Of a stretch of DNA of 64,000 bases, positions 50,176 through 58,386 are shown piece after piece. The translations under genes and the position numbers were made by a program. The notes under the pieces were generated by a model. It ran no database searches. It was given only the letters and a program-made list of their open reading frames with translations, and was not told where the DNA came from. Origin of the DNA: Candidatus Defluviicoccus seviourii (GTDB taxonomy: Bacteria; Pseudomonadota; Alphaproteobacteria; Rhodospirillales; Defluviicoccaceae); NCBI GenBank assembly GCA_900609035.2, contig UXAT02000003.1:57653-121652 (forward strand). Direction: 5' to 3'. The first letter of the stretch is position 1, and every line of letters starts with the position of its first letter.

Positions 50176-50185
50176 ACTGCGGGTG
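50161..50185 (+). terminator. hairpin across the uvrC stop codon
   Basis: CACCCGCAG at 50161-50169 and CTGCGGGTG at 50177-50185 form a perfect nine-base stem with loop GGCTAAA that contains the uvrC stop codon TAA. No T-run follows, so it may be a factor-dependent end or an RNA-stability hairpin rather than a classical terminator; pgsA begins 35 bases later. Confidence 0.45.
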
Positions 50186-50220
50186 AACTCTCGACATCAC
50201 GGGCGGACTAGGCAGGCTTG

Positions 50221-50853
50221 ATGCCGGCGAATCTCCCCAACGCGCTGACGGTGTCGCGGATCCTGGCGACGCCCGTAGTGTGCGTGCTTGCCGTTCTCGG
50301 CACCGCGTTCGGCAACTGGCTGGCGCTGGCGGCGTACCTCTACGCCTGCATCACCGATTTTCTCGACGGCTACCTGGCGCGCAGCCGCAAGCAGCAGTCG
50401 CCGTTCGGCGAAATGCTCGATCCAATTGCCGACAAGCTTCTCGTGGGCGCGCTGCTTCTCGTGCTGGTCGGCATCGGCCGCATCTCGGGCATCGACATGC
50501 TGCCGGCGCTCATCATCCTCTGCCGGGAGATCGTCGTCTCCGGCCTGCGCGAGTATCTGGCGCGCTTGAACGTCGGCATGCCGGTGACGCGGCTCGCCAA
50601 GTGGAAGACGACGCTGCAGATGGTAGCGCTCGGCTTCCTCATCGTTGGCGACGCCGCCCCGAGCTTCGGGCCGCTCGCAGCCACCGATATTGGCCTGTGG
50701 GGCTTGTGGCTGGCGGCGGTGCTGACGCTGATGACCGGCTACGATTATCTGCGCGCGAGCCTGCGCCATGTTGTCGGCGTGGCAGCATCGAACAGCCAGG
50801 AGCCGGCCGGAGAAGAGCACCAGGCGCGACCGCTTGAGCGCGCTGGCGGCTGA
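50221..50853 (+). CDS. pgsA: CDP-diacylglycerol-glycerol-3-phosphate 3-phosphatidyltransferase
   Basis: 210 residues, from ATG 50221 rather than the neighbouring TTG at 50218. It makes phosphatidylglycerol phosphate from CDP-diacylglycerol. The CDP-alcohol phosphatidyltransferase motif D-x2-DG-x2-AR-x8-G-x3-D-x3-D is complete in TDFLDGYLARSRKQQSPFGE followed by MLDPIADK (about residues 42-70). Five to six membrane segments surround it. The standard N-terminus NLPNALTVSRILATPVV is present. uvrC-pgsA-moaD-moaE is a common alphaproteobacterial order. Confidence 0.95.
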   Translation: MPANLPNALTVSRILATPVVCVLAVLGTAFGNWLALAAYLYACITDFLDGYLARSRKQQSPFGEMLDPIADKLLVGALLLVLVGIGRISGIDMLPALIILCREIVVSGLREYLARLNVGMPVTRLAKWKTTLQMVALGFLIVGDAAPSFGPLAATDIGLWGLWLAAVLTLMTGYDYLRASLRHVVGVAASNSQEPAGEEHQARPLERAGG

Positions 50854-50875
50854 TGCCAGCGAGAAAGAGCGCTTG

Positions 50876-51136
50876 ATGCTGACAATCCTTTACTTTGCCT
50901 CGGTGAAGGAGAAGGCAGGCTGCGGCGAGGAGACGGTGCGCCTGCCGGCCGCTGTCAGCGACGTGATGGGGCTGGTTGTCTGGCTGCGGCAGCGCGGCGG
51001 CGGGCCGGCGGCAGCGCTCACCGACCTCGCGGCCGTCCGCGTCGCCGTTAATCAGGAGCACGCGCGCTTCGACCATCCGCTCACCGGCGACGAGGAAGTC
51101 GCGTTCTTTCCCCCCGTGACCGGCGGCGCGCCATGA
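50876..51136 (+). CDS. moaD: molybdopterin synthase small subunit MoaD
   Basis: 86 residues of ubiquitin-like fold: MLTILYFASVKEKAGCGEE at the start and DEEVAFFPPVTGG near the end. MoaD normally ends exactly in Gly-Gly, whose carboxyl end is thiocarboxylated and donates sulfur to the pterin. Here two more codons (Ala-Pro) follow the Gly-Gly before the stop that overlaps moaE, so trimming or a tolerance would be needed. Start is ATG 50876; the longer frame from 50768 lies in pgsA. Confidence 0.9.
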   Translation: MLTILYFASVKEKAGCGEETVRLPAAVSDVMGLVVWLRQRGGGPAAALTDLAAVRVAVNQEHARFDHPLTGDEEVAFFPPVTGGAP

Positions 51137-51603
51137 TCCGCGTTCAGCGCGAGACCTTCGATGTCGGCGCCGAGATCGCTGGCCTGTGCGCGGGCGATAC
51201 CGCCGCCGGTGGTGTCTGCGTGTTTATCGGCCGGGTTCGCGAATTCGCCCATGGTGCCGCCCTGCAGGCGATGACGCTGGAGCATTACCCCGGCATGACG
51301 GAGCGTCAGCTGCAGGCGCTGGAGGCGGAGGCGCAGCGCCGCTGGCTGCTCGAGAAGACGCTGATCATCCACCGCTACGGCCGGCTGCTGCCCGGCGAGC
51401 CAATCGTCCTCGTCATCACCGCTGCCGGCCATCGCGAGGCCGCCTTCGATGCCTGCCGCTTCCTGATCGATTGCCTGAAGACGACGGCACCCTTCTGGAA
51501 GGCGGAGGAGACGGCGGCCGGCAGTCGTTGGGTCGATGCCTGCGCTGCCGACGATGCGGCGACACTGGGCTGGCAGGATGGCGCCGCGGAGGGCGGATCG
51601 TGA
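51133..51603 (+). CDS. moaE: molybdopterin synthase catalytic subunit MoaE
   Basis: 156 residues. It forms the synthase with MoaD and converts cPMP to molybdopterin. Conserved segments are GGVCVFIGRVREF near 26, LEHYPGMTERQL near 49, IIHRYGRLLPGEPIVLV near 77, and the catalytic lysine region DCLKTTAPFWKAEE near 115. ATG overlaps the moaD stop (ATGA). The next gene begins with GTG overlapping its stop. Confidence 0.96.
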   Translation: MIRVQRETFDVGAEIAGLCAGDTAAGGVCVFIGRVREFAHGAALQAMTLEHYPGMTERQLQALEAEAQRRWLLEKTLIIHRYGRLLPGEPIVLVITAAGHREAAFDACRFLIDCLKTTAPFWKAEETAAGSRWVDACAADDAATLGWQDGAAEGGS

Positions 51604-52277
51604 ACGGTGTGCCGCAGCCGGCGGTCGCAGGCCTGAACGGGGACGCCCCAACGACCGAGGCCGTCATCTTCGACTTCGACGGCGTCATCGTCGAGTCGGC
51701 CGACATCAAGACTGAAGCCTTCATCGCCCTCTACAAGGAGCACGGCGCCCAGGCCGTGGAGGCAGCCGTCGCCCACCATCAGGCGAACGGCGGCATCTCC
51801 CGGCGCAAGAAGATCCGCCACATCCACCGCGAGCACTTAGGAATCGGTTTGAACGAGGATGGGCTCGAAGCGCTGTGCCAGCGGTTTTCGCGCCTCGTCG
51901 AGTCAGCGGTCGTCGATTGTGCCGCGGTCGCGGGCGCGGAAAGCTTTCTCGCCGCGCATCACCGGCGCCTGCCGCTGTTCGTCGTGTCCGGGACGCCGCA
52001 TGAGGAACTGATGCGGATCGTCGATCGGCGCCGCCTCACGCCCTATTTCACAGCCGTGTTCGGCTCGCCGCCGGAGAAGCCGCCGACCATCCGCGCCATC
52101 CTGCGCCGGCACGGCCTTGCTGCTGCCAATGTGCTGTTCGTCGGCGATGCGCGGACGGATTACGAGGCGGCGGCCGAAACCGGGCTGCGCTTCATCGGCC
52201 GCGTGGCGCCGGGCACGGCCAGCCCGTTCCCGGCCGGGACCGCGGTCATCGCCGATCTGACGGAATTATCGCTCTAA
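51600..52277 (+). CDS. HAD-superfamily hydrolase (phosphoglycolate phosphatase-like)
   Basis: 225 residues from the GTG at 51600, overlapping the moaE stop (GTGA). HAD motif I is FDFDGVIVESADIKTEAF near 22 (nucleophile aspartate), motif II VVSGTPHEELM near 120, motif III lysine in GSPPEKPPT near 150, and motif IV VGDARTDYEAA near 172. The helical cap (about 40-100) makes it a subfamily IA phosphatase. The substrate is not evident; the coupling to moaDE may be accidental. Confidence 0.88.
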   Translation: MNGVPQPAVAGLNGDAPTTEAVIFDFDGVIVESADIKTEAFIALYKEHGAQAVEAAVAHHQANGGISRRKKIRHIHREHLGIGLNEDGLEALCQRFSRLVESAVVDCAAVAGAESFLAAHHRRLPLFVVSGTPHEELMRIVDRRRLTPYFTAVFGSPPEKPPTIRAILRRHGLAAANVLFVGDARTDYEAAAETGLRFIGRVAPGTASPFPAGTAVIADLTELSL

Positions 52278-52321
52278 CCCGCGGCCGCGCCGCTCTCGCC
52301 CTGCTTAAGCCGCCGTCCCAC

Positions 52322-53227
52322 TCAAGCTGCTGTGGCCGCAGCCTTGCTGACGGTCTGGCCGGTCGCGGCGCGGTAGTCCTGCATCAAGGTGCGGGTGAGC
52401 TCGCCGGGAACAAAGCGGTAGTCATCGATCTCGCCCACCGGGGTCACCTCGGCAGCCGTTCCGGTCAGGAACACCTCGGTCGCGCCCGCCAGCTCCTCCA
52501 GCCGGATCGCCCGTTCGATGACCTCGATGCCGCGGTTGCGCGCCAGGCCGATGACGGTGCGCCGGGTGATGCCGTCGAGGAAGCAATCGGGCGTCGGCGT
52601 GTGCAGGCGGCCGTCGCGCATGAGGAGGAAGATGTTGGCCCCGGTCGCCTCGGCCACGTGGCCGCGCCAGTCCAGCATCAGGGCGTCGTGGTAGCCTTGC
52701 GCCTCCATGGCGTGCTTAGAGAGCGTGCAGATCATATAGAGGCCGGTCGCCTTGGCATGCACGGGCGCACACTCCGGCGGCGGCCGCCGCCAGGTCGACG
52801 TCTTCATGCGGATGCCCTTGGCAAACGCCTGCTCGTCGAAATAGCTGCCCCAGCGCCAGGCGGCGATGGCAAGGTGAATGCGGCTCTTCTGCGCCGACAC
52901 GCCCATCATCTCGCTGCCGCGCCAGGCGATCGGCCGGATATAGCCGTCCTCAATGCCGTTTGCCCGGCACACCTCCTCGCAGGCGCGGTTGATGGCGTCG
53001 ACGCTCCAAGGGATCTCGAAGCCCAGCATGCGGCCGGACGCGACCAGGCGTTCTGAATGTTCGGTCAGCTTGAAGATCGTGCCGCCGTAGGCGCGCTCGC
53101 CTTCGAACACCGCCGAGGCATAGTGCAAGCCATGGCTGAGGACGTGCAGCTTGGCCTCCCGCCAGGGCACAAGCGTGCCGTCCTGCCAGATCACACCATC
53201 ACGATCGTCATAGGCCTGGGTTGCCAT
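52322..53227 (-). CDS. ilvE: branched-chain amino acid aminotransferase
   Basis: 301 residues from ATG 53227. PLP enzyme of fold type IV acting on leucine, isoleucine and valine. Motifs include VLSHGLHYASAVFEGERAYG near 30, the PLP lysine in HAKATGLYM near 155, EATGANIFLLMRDGRL near 192, and FLTGTAAEVTPVGEID near 255. It is divergent from the petP-like regulator; about 150 bases lie between them. The frame open to 53536 is not used. Confidence 0.94.
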   Translation of the reverse strand: MATQAYDDRDGVIWQDGTLVPWREAKLHVLSHGLHYASAVFEGERAYGGTIFKLTEHSERLVASGRMLGFEIPWSVDAINRACEEVCRANGIEDGYIRPIAWRGSEMMGVSAQKSRIHLAIAAWRWGSYFDEQAFAKGIRMKTSTWRRPPPECAPVHAKATGLYMICTLSKHAMEAQGYHDALMLDWRGHVAEATGANIFLLMRDGRLHTPTPDCFLDGITRRTVIGLARNRGIEVIERAIRLEELAGATEVFLTGTAAEVTPVGEIDDYRFVPGELTRTLMQDYRAATGQTVSKAAATAA

Positions 53228-53378
53228 CTGCCGTTTCCCCACGCATGCACCGGAGACATTAAAAAGCCGTTTGAGGGCGCTGATTAGGTTTGCTCCCGTA
53301 GCACCGCCCGGCATATATGTCAACGTGGCTGACTTAAATCGGCGGGTTCGCGGTGGCCGGCTCTTTAGGGTGCTGCGG

Positions 53379-53930
53379 GTGAGCGAGCAGGCGTTGCACG
53401 AGGCAAGCATACCCAAGTCCGCGCAGGCCGATGGCGGCGCCCGGCGCCCGTCGGCGTTCAGCCCGCGCGAGGTCGAGACGGTCATCGAGCTTCTGTTCTT
53501 TGCGTACCGCGACTTCACCGCCGAGGCCGATGCCATGCTGGCCCGCTACGGCTTCGGCCGCGCCCATCACCGCGTCCTCCATTTCGTCGGCCGCCATCCG
53601 GGCATCACGGTAAGCGACCTGCTCGGCATCTTGCGCATCACCAAGCAGAGCCTCGCGCCGGTGCTGGCACAAATGATGCGCGAGGGCTTCATCCAGCAGC
53701 GGGCCGATCCGGCCGACCGCAGGCGGCGGCGGCTGTACACGACGCCGGAGGCGGCGGCATTGGCCCAGCTGTTGAGCGAACGGCAAGCGGAGCATCTAGC
53801 CGCCGTCTTCGCCACCACGGGGCCTGAGGCGGCGCGCGGCTTCCGCGCGGTCCTGCAGGCGATGACCCATCCCGACGACCGCAACCTTTTCGAGATGCCC
53901 ACCGAGCCGGTCCCCGCCGATGGGCTCTGA
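53379..53930 (+). CDS. petP: MarR-family regulator, PetP-like
   Basis: 183 residues from GTG 53379, which has AGGG nine bases upstream; the frame is open from 53271 but the leader is unlike the family. A winged-helix core is seen in ARYGFGRAHHRVLHFVGRHP near 55, GITVSDLLGILRITKQSLAP near 78 (recognition region), and the wing with DPADRRRRRLY. In Rhodobacter the adjacent PetP-PetR pair is tied to cytochrome bc1/electron-transport expression; the same pairing occurs here. It overlaps petR by 11 bases. The DNA target is not known from sequence. Confidence 0.82.
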   Translation: MSEQALHEASIPKSAQADGGARRPSAFSPREVETVIELLFFAYRDFTAEADAMLARYGFGRAHHRVLHFVGRHPGITVSDLLGILRITKQSLAPVLAQMMREGFIQQRADPADRRRRRLYTTPEAAALAQLLSERQAEHLAAVFATTGPEAARGFRAVLQAMTHPDDRNLFEMPTEPVPADGL

Positions 53931-54603
53931 TCAACCGCATATCCTGGTCGTCGATGATGACGACAAGCTGCGCAAGTTGCTCGCCCGCTATTTGAGCGAA
54001 CACGGCTACGTGGTGGCGGCTGCGGCGACGGCGGCGGACGCACGGGCCAAGCTCGCGACGTTGGCGTTCGATCTGATCATCCTCGATCTGATGATGCCGG
54101 GCGAGAGCGGCCTCGATTTCGCCTCCGAGTTCCGCCGCCGCAGCGACGTGCCGATCTTGATGTTGACGGCGATGGGAGAGCCGGAGGATCGTATCGCCGG
54201 CCTCGAGCACGGTGCCGAGGACTATCTCGTCAAACCGTTCGAGCCGCGCGAGCTATTGTTGCGGATCGCCAACATCCTGCGCCGCCTGCCGCGGACGGAA
54301 GGGCAGCCGGCGGAGGTGCGGATGGGCGGGGTGGTGTTCGACCTCGACCGCGAGGAGCTGCGTCAGGGCGATCAGATCGTGCGCCTGACTTCGGTCGAAA
54401 AGGCGCTTCTTAAGGCTCTCGCCGTGCGTGCCGGCTCTGCGCTGAGCCGCGAGCATCTGAACGAGCTGACCGGCGGTGCCGGCGGCGACCGCGCAGTCGA
54501 TGTGCAGGTGACCCGGCTGCGCCGCAAGATCGAACCCGACCCGCGCGAGCCGCGCTATCTGCAGACCGTGCGCGGGCGCGGCTACGTTCTGAAACCGGAC
54601 TGA
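53920..54603 (+). CDS. petR: OmpR-family response regulator, PetR-like
   Basis: 227 residues. Receiver domain residues are acidic VVDDDD near 10-14, phospho-acceptor aspartate in LIILDLMMPGESGL near 54, TAMGEP threonine near 82, and lysine in DYLVKPFEPREL near 106. The C-terminal winged-helix ends in RYLQTVRGRGYVLKPD. It overlaps the petP-like gene and is followed 15 bases later by a histidine kinase, forming a three-gene regulatory unit; PetR in Rhodobacter works with PetP. Confidence 0.88.
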   Translation: MGSDQPHILVVDDDDKLRKLLARYLSEHGYVVAAAATAADARAKLATLAFDLIILDLMMPGESGLDFASEFRRRSDVPILMLTAMGEPEDRIAGLEHGAEDYLVKPFEPRELLLRIANILRRLPRTEGQPAEVRMGGVVFDLDREELRQGDQIVRLTSVEKALLKALAVRAGSALSREHLNELTGGAGGDRAVDVQVTRLRRKIEPDPREPRYLQTVRGRGYVLKPD

Positions 54604-54618
54604 ACGGCGAGCTCAGCC

Positions 54619-55923
54619 ATGTTCAAGTATTTCCTGCCGCGCAGCCTGCTTAGCCGCGCGCTCCTGATCGTTGTCGCGCCTTTGATCACGACCCAGATCC
54701 TCGCCGCCTACGTCTTTTTCGAAAGTCACTGGGATCAGATCAGCAAGCTGCTCGCCCGTGCGCTGGCGGGCGAGGCGGCGGTGCTGGTCGATGGCGTGCA
54801 GACACTGCCCGATCCGGCCAGCCGGGCATGGCTGCTCGATGTCGCCGCGCCGATGATGGAACTTGTTCCCTCGATTGAACCCGGTGGCATCCTGCCGAAT
54901 GTGCAGGAGCATCAGCTGCCGATCGAGGGCGAGGTGCGGCGCGCGCTGTTGTACCACAACGTGACCAAGCCGTTCCGGATCGATGCCCGCTCCGATCCGG
55001 ATAGCGTCGTGCTGGCGGTGCAGATGGCCGATGGCATTCTGCGGATCGAAGCGCCGCGCACACGCCTGATCAGCAAGACGACCTCAATCTTCGTCCTCTG
55101 GATGGCCGGAACCTCGCTCCTGCTGGTCGGCGTCGCCGCCATTTTCATGCGCAACCAGATCCGCCCGGTGCGCCGCCTGGCGCGGGTGGCGGAGGCCTTC
55201 GGTAAGGGCCGCGACGTTCCCGAGTTCCGGCCGGAAGGCGCGCGCGAGGTCCGCCAAGCCGGGCTCTCCTTCGTTGCCATGCGCAATCGCATCCAGCGCC
55301 AGATCAACCAGCGCACGGCGATGCTGGCCGGCGTTTCGCACGACCTGCGCACGCCGCTGACGCGCATGAAGCTGCAGCTCGAAATGATGAAGTCGGGCCA
55401 AGCGGTGCGCGAGCTGAAGGAAGACGTCGCCGAGATGGAGCGTATGCTGGAGGCCTATCTGGCCTTCGCCCGCGGCGAAGGCGCCGAACAGCCGGTGGTG
55501 AGCGATTTGGGTGCGCTCGTCACCGAGGTGGTCCGCCAAGCTCGGCGCAAGGGCGGCAGCATCGTGCTCAGCGTCGAAGACGGCCTTGTGCTCCCGCTGC
55601 GCCCCGGTGCGGTGACACGCTGCGTCACCAATCTTCTCGACAACGCAACGCGCTGTGGAACCAAAGTCACGGTGCAGGCACTGAGGCGCGGCAAGGCCGT
55701 CGAGGTGGTGATCGATGACGACGGCCCCGGCATTCCGGCCGATCAGCGCGAAGGGGTGTTCAAGCCGTTCTTCCGTATCGAAGGCTCACGCAACCCCAAC
55801 ACCGGCGGCGTCGGCCTGGGCCTGACGATCGCGCGCGACGTCGCCCGTAGTCATGGCGGAGAGATCTTCCTTGAGGACTCGTCCGCTGGCGGCCTGCGCG
55901 CGCGGCTGCGGCTGCCGCTCTAA
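54619..55923 (+). CDS. EnvZ-type sensor histidine kinase
   Basis: 434 residues. Two membrane helices (about 12-33 and 153-174) flank a periplasmic sensor of some 120 residues. A HAMP domain follows (about 176-228), then the phospho-accepting histidine in GVSHDLRTPLTRMKLQLEMM near 240, and ATPase boxes N (NLLDNATRCG), G1 (DDDGPGIPADQ) and G2 (GGVGLGLTIARDVARSHGG). It should phosphorylate the neighbouring PetR-like regulator. Input signal not known. SD GGCGAGC is weak before the ATG. Confidence 0.93.
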   Translation: MFKYFLPRSLLSRALLIVVAPLITTQILAAYVFFESHWDQISKLLARALAGEAAVLVDGVQTLPDPASRAWLLDVAAPMMELVPSIEPGGILPNVQEHQLPIEGEVRRALLYHNVTKPFRIDARSDPDSVVLAVQMADGILRIEAPRTRLISKTTSIFVLWMAGTSLLLVGVAAIFMRNQIRPVRRLARVAEAFGKGRDVPEFRPEGAREVRQAGLSFVAMRNRIQRQINQRTAMLAGVSHDLRTPLTRMKLQLEMMKSGQAVRELKEDVAEMERMLEAYLAFARGEGAEQPVVSDLGALVTEVVRQARRKGGSIVLSVEDGLVLPLRPGAVTRCVTNLLDNATRCGTKVTVQALRRGKAVEVVIDDDGPGIPADQREGVFKPFFRIEGSRNPNTGGVGLGLTIARDVARSHGGEIFLEDSSAGGLRARLRLPL

Positions 55924-55972
55924 GCACCAGATTTGCGTTTGCTCGAAGAACGCCGACAGAAACGCAGCGTCT

Positions 55973-56008
55973 CAAAAACAGAAGCGGCCGCCCAGGTCGG
56001 GTGGCCGC
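55973..56008 (-). terminator. intrinsic terminator of the phasin gene
   Basis: On the minus strand, downstream of the phasin stop, a ten-base GC-rich stem (55984-55993 with 55999-56008, one G-T wobble, five-base loop) is followed by TTCTGTTTTTG. This is a good rho-independent terminator for phasin. Confidence 0.75.
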
Positions 56009-56039
56009 ATCCAAAGTCAGCAGAGGATGAGGGCAGAAG

Positions 56040-56516
56040 TCAGCTCTGCTTGTAGTTCAGCGCCAGTTCCTTGATCTCGTCGAGCGTGGCGGAGATCCGG
56101 GTGTTGACCGTGCTGGCGGCAGCCTCGTTCGCCTTCGCGACCATCTCGGCGAGCTCGCGCATGTTGCCGATCGCCTTGTCGAACGCCTGCTTCGCGATCT
56201 CCAGCTGCTTGGCAGCCATTTCCGGCGGTGAGCCAGCCTTGGCGACGGAATCGACGGCCTTGGAGGCCTCGTTCATCGTCTCCTGCAGGATCTCGGCCTG
56301 CCGCTTGGCAACGGCCTGCAAGCCTTCGAAAGCAACGCGATTGGCGCTCGTCAGAGCCTCGAGGTTCTTCTTCTGGCTCTCGACCACCGCCTCGATGTTG
56401 ACACCCGGAAGGCGGTATTGCTTCATCGCATTACTGAACTCTTCGACCATCTTGGTCGGATTGAAGTCCTTCAGGTACTTCGTAACGTCGAACAAATTCT
56501 GGATTCCATTAGCCAT
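56040..56516 (-). CDS. phasin family protein
   Basis: 158 residues, almost fully helical, with a coiled-coil feel: FNPTKMVEEFSNAMKQYRLP, VNIEAVVESQKKNLEALTSA, NRVAFEGLQAVAKRQAEILQ, and ETMNEASKAVDSVAKA. These are hallmarks of PHA-granule-coating phasins of alphaproteobacteria. Such proteins cover polyhydroxyalkanoate inclusions and control their size. It has its own strong promoter, a GGAAGG ribosome binding site seven bases before the ATG, and an intrinsic terminator, so it is a single-gene, highly expressed unit. Confidence 0.93.
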   Translation of the reverse strand: MANGIQNLFDVTKYLKDFNPTKMVEEFSNAMKQYRLPGVNIEAVVESQKKNLEALTSANRVAFEGLQAVAKRQAEILQETMNEASKAVDSVAKAGSPPEMAAKQLEIAKQAFDKAIGNMRELAEMVAKANEAAASTVNTRISATLDEIKELALNYKQS

Positions 56517-56572
56517 TGTAGTTCCTTCCCCAGTCCGCGAACGCGCCGTCCCTCGGGATTAAAGATGACCCT

Positions 56573-56601
56573 ATTATTCGTCAGGCTGATACCGGCGTCA
56601 A
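56573..56601 (-). promoter_or_regulatory. consensus promoter of the phasin gene
   Basis: On the minus strand a -35 TTGACG (56596-56601) and a -10 AATAAT (56573-56578) are separated by exactly 17 bases, about 57 bases before the phasin start codon. Together they are close to the sigma-70 consensus. Confidence 0.75.
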
Positions 56602-56604
56602 GGC

Positions 56605-56625
56605 TTTTTGTGCGGCGCACAAAAA
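56605..56625. promoter_or_regulatory. 21-bp palindrome just upstream of the phasin -35 box, PhaR-type operator candidate
   Basis: TTTTTGTGC-GGC-GCACAAAAA is a perfect nine-base dyad with a three-base centre, ending four bases before the -35 box. The core TGC-N3-GCA recalls the CTGC-N3/4-GCAG sites of the PHA regulator PhaR, which controls phasins. The regulator gene itself is not in the window. Confidence 0.55.
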
Positions 56626-56789
56626 AGACCTTCGGAGGTGCAGCATGGCTATGTGGCCACGCAACATCGGGGGCGCTCGGAGGGTGCCGACGCCGGCAAA
56701 CAATGATCGCAGCGGTCGATAAGACCGTTCGCAGCGCTGTTTTCGTGACGTAAGTCGTGGGCCGAGGCTGGGACCGGAGCCGGTCCGGG

Positions 56790-57458
56790 TCAGCTCGCGC
56801 CACCCGCGATGCTGTCGGCCGCAGCGCCGTTCGGCGGGAGAGCCGCCCCCGGCGATTCGGTCACGCCGGCATCGCCTGGGGTGTGTGCCAGGAAGGGACA
56901 CCGGCGTGCGAACCCCTCCGCCTCGCGCAGGCCGCGGTCGACCATGGCCATGGTTCGTGCCATGTCCGGGCTGTCGTCGTTGAGCCAGACCCTGAGCGCG
57001 GCGAGGTAGACGAGCGCGATCGCTTTGACGCGCACGAAGCCGACGATCCCTTGCGCTGAAAGGCCGGCCGCTTCAAGAATCCAGGCCACCGAGCGGGCCA
57101 GGGCCGGGGCTGCGGCGAGCGCGGCTAGCGGGTCCAGGGGCAGGCCACGCAGGATCGCGACCACGCCGGCGCGATCGGCCTGCAGGGCATCGAAGCGGCG
57201 CATCAGGATCTCGAACAGCCGGTCGCGCGGGGAGTCTTCGGCCGCTGCCGGACCATCGAACAGGACCCTGCGGTCGATCCGGCCGATGATACCGTCGAAG
57301 AGCGCGCGCTTATCGGGGAACGCCTCATAGGCCGAAACCAGGCTGACGCCCGCGCGCTGTGCGACAGCGGCAAGAGACACCTGCTGCCAGCCGCTTTCCG
57401 CGGCGAGGCCGAGCGCGGCCTCGGTCAGGCGCTCCGCATCCGTTTCCAGTCCAACCAC
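56790..57458 (-). CDS. TetR-family transcriptional regulator
   Basis: 222 residues from GTG 57458, chosen because AGGAGAGG lies upstream and the frame beyond (to 57650) is arginine-rich and inside proC. The helix-turn-helix is ERLTEAALGLAAESGWQQVS followed by LAAVAQRAGVSLVSAYEAFPDKRALFD-type residues (about 8-55). The C-terminal part, DRLFEILMRRFDALQADR and ILRGLPLDPLAALAAAPAL, resembles the COQ9-like ligand domain. The tail is proline/alanine-rich. It lies 103 bases downstream of proC on the minus strand. Confidence 0.82.
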   Translation of the reverse strand: MVGLETDAERLTEAALGLAAESGWQQVSLAAVAQRAGVSLVSAYEAFPDKRALFDGIIGRIDRRVLFDGPAAAEDSPRDRLFEILMRRFDALQADRAGVVAILRGLPLDPLAALAAAPALARSVAWILEAAGLSAQGIVGFVRVKAIALVYLAALRVWLNDDSPDMARTMAMVDRGLREAEGFARRCPFLAHTPGDAGVTESPGAALPPNGAAADSIAGGAS

Positions 57459-57561
57459 GCCTTTCGTTCCTCTCCTGGTCCGGCGCCTCGCTGTCGGGCG
57501 GCTCGCTGTCGGGCAGCCCTGGGTCGGACAGTCTTGGGTCGGGCGGTCCTGGCGCCGCCGC

Positions 57562-58380
57562 TCATGCCAGCTGCCGCGAGCGGGCCGCCGCCGCCTCGAC
57601 CGCATCGGCCATGAGCGTCCGCAGGCCACCGGGGCCGTCGAGGACGGCAAGCGCCGCCGCGGTGGTACCGCCCGGACTGGTCACCTGTGCGCGCAACCGC
57701 GCCGCCGGCTCGGCTGACCGCTCCAACAGCGCGCCGGCGCCGGCAACCGTCTCCCGGGCAAGCCGTTCGGCAAGCGCTGGCGGCAGCCCGGCCTTGACGC
57801 CAGCTTCCGCCAGGCACTCGGCGAGCAAGAAGACGTACGCCGGCCCGGAGCCGGAGACTGCCGTCACCGGATCGAGCAGGGCCTCGTCCGCGACCCACTC
57901 GACCGCGCCGACCGCAGCCAGCAGCGTGTGCGCCAGCGTCCGCTGGCGTTCGCTCACCCGGGCGTTCGTGCAAGCCACGGTGATCCCGCGATGCAGTTGC
58001 GCCGGCATGTTGGGCATCGCGCGGACGATAGCCGCTGCCGGGCCGAGCAATTGTTCGAAAAAGGAAATCGTGCGTCCGGCAGCAATCGAGAGAAACACAC
58101 AATTCTCAGTCGCTAGCGGGGCATAAAGCGGCACGACGGCGGGCATCGCCTGCGGTTTGACGGCAAAGACGACGACATCGGCCGCGCGGCCGCCATCGAC
58201 ACCGGCCAAGTCGGCGCCGACCGTGACCGGATAGGCCTGCGCCACTAGTGCCGCCTGGGCTGGATCGGGCTCGACGATGCGGATATCGGGCTGGTCGCCA
58301 CCGGCTCGGCACCAGCCGGCCACCAGCGCCCGGCCCATATGGCCGCAGCCGACCAACAGGACAGACGACCGCTCCGGCAT
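57562..58380 (-). CDS. proC: pyrroline-5-carboxylate reductase
   Basis: 272 residues; last step of proline synthesis. The NAD(P)-binding VGCGHMGRALVAGW is at the N-terminus, FAVKPQAMPAVV near 77, VRAMPNMPAQL near 118 and the signature SGSGPAYVFLLAECLAEAG near 175 with VTSPGGTTAAALAVLD near 230. It is 6 bases from the YbjN gene upstream and most likely in one operon with it, a pairing frequent in alphaproteobacteria. Confidence 0.95.
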   Translation of the reverse strand: MPERSSVLLVGCGHMGRALVAGWCRAGGDQPDIRIVEPDPAQAALVAQAYPVTVGADLAGVDGGRAADVVVFAVKPQAMPAVVPLYAPLATENCVFLSIAAGRTISFFEQLLGPAAAIVRAMPNMPAQLHRGITVACTNARVSERQRTLAHTLLAAVGAVEWVADEALLDPVTAVSGSGPAYVFLLAECLAEAGVKAGLPPALAERLARETVAGAGALLERSAEPAARLRAQVTSPGGTTAAALAVLDGPGGLRTLMADAVEAAAARSRQLA

Positions 58381-58386
58381 TGCCGC

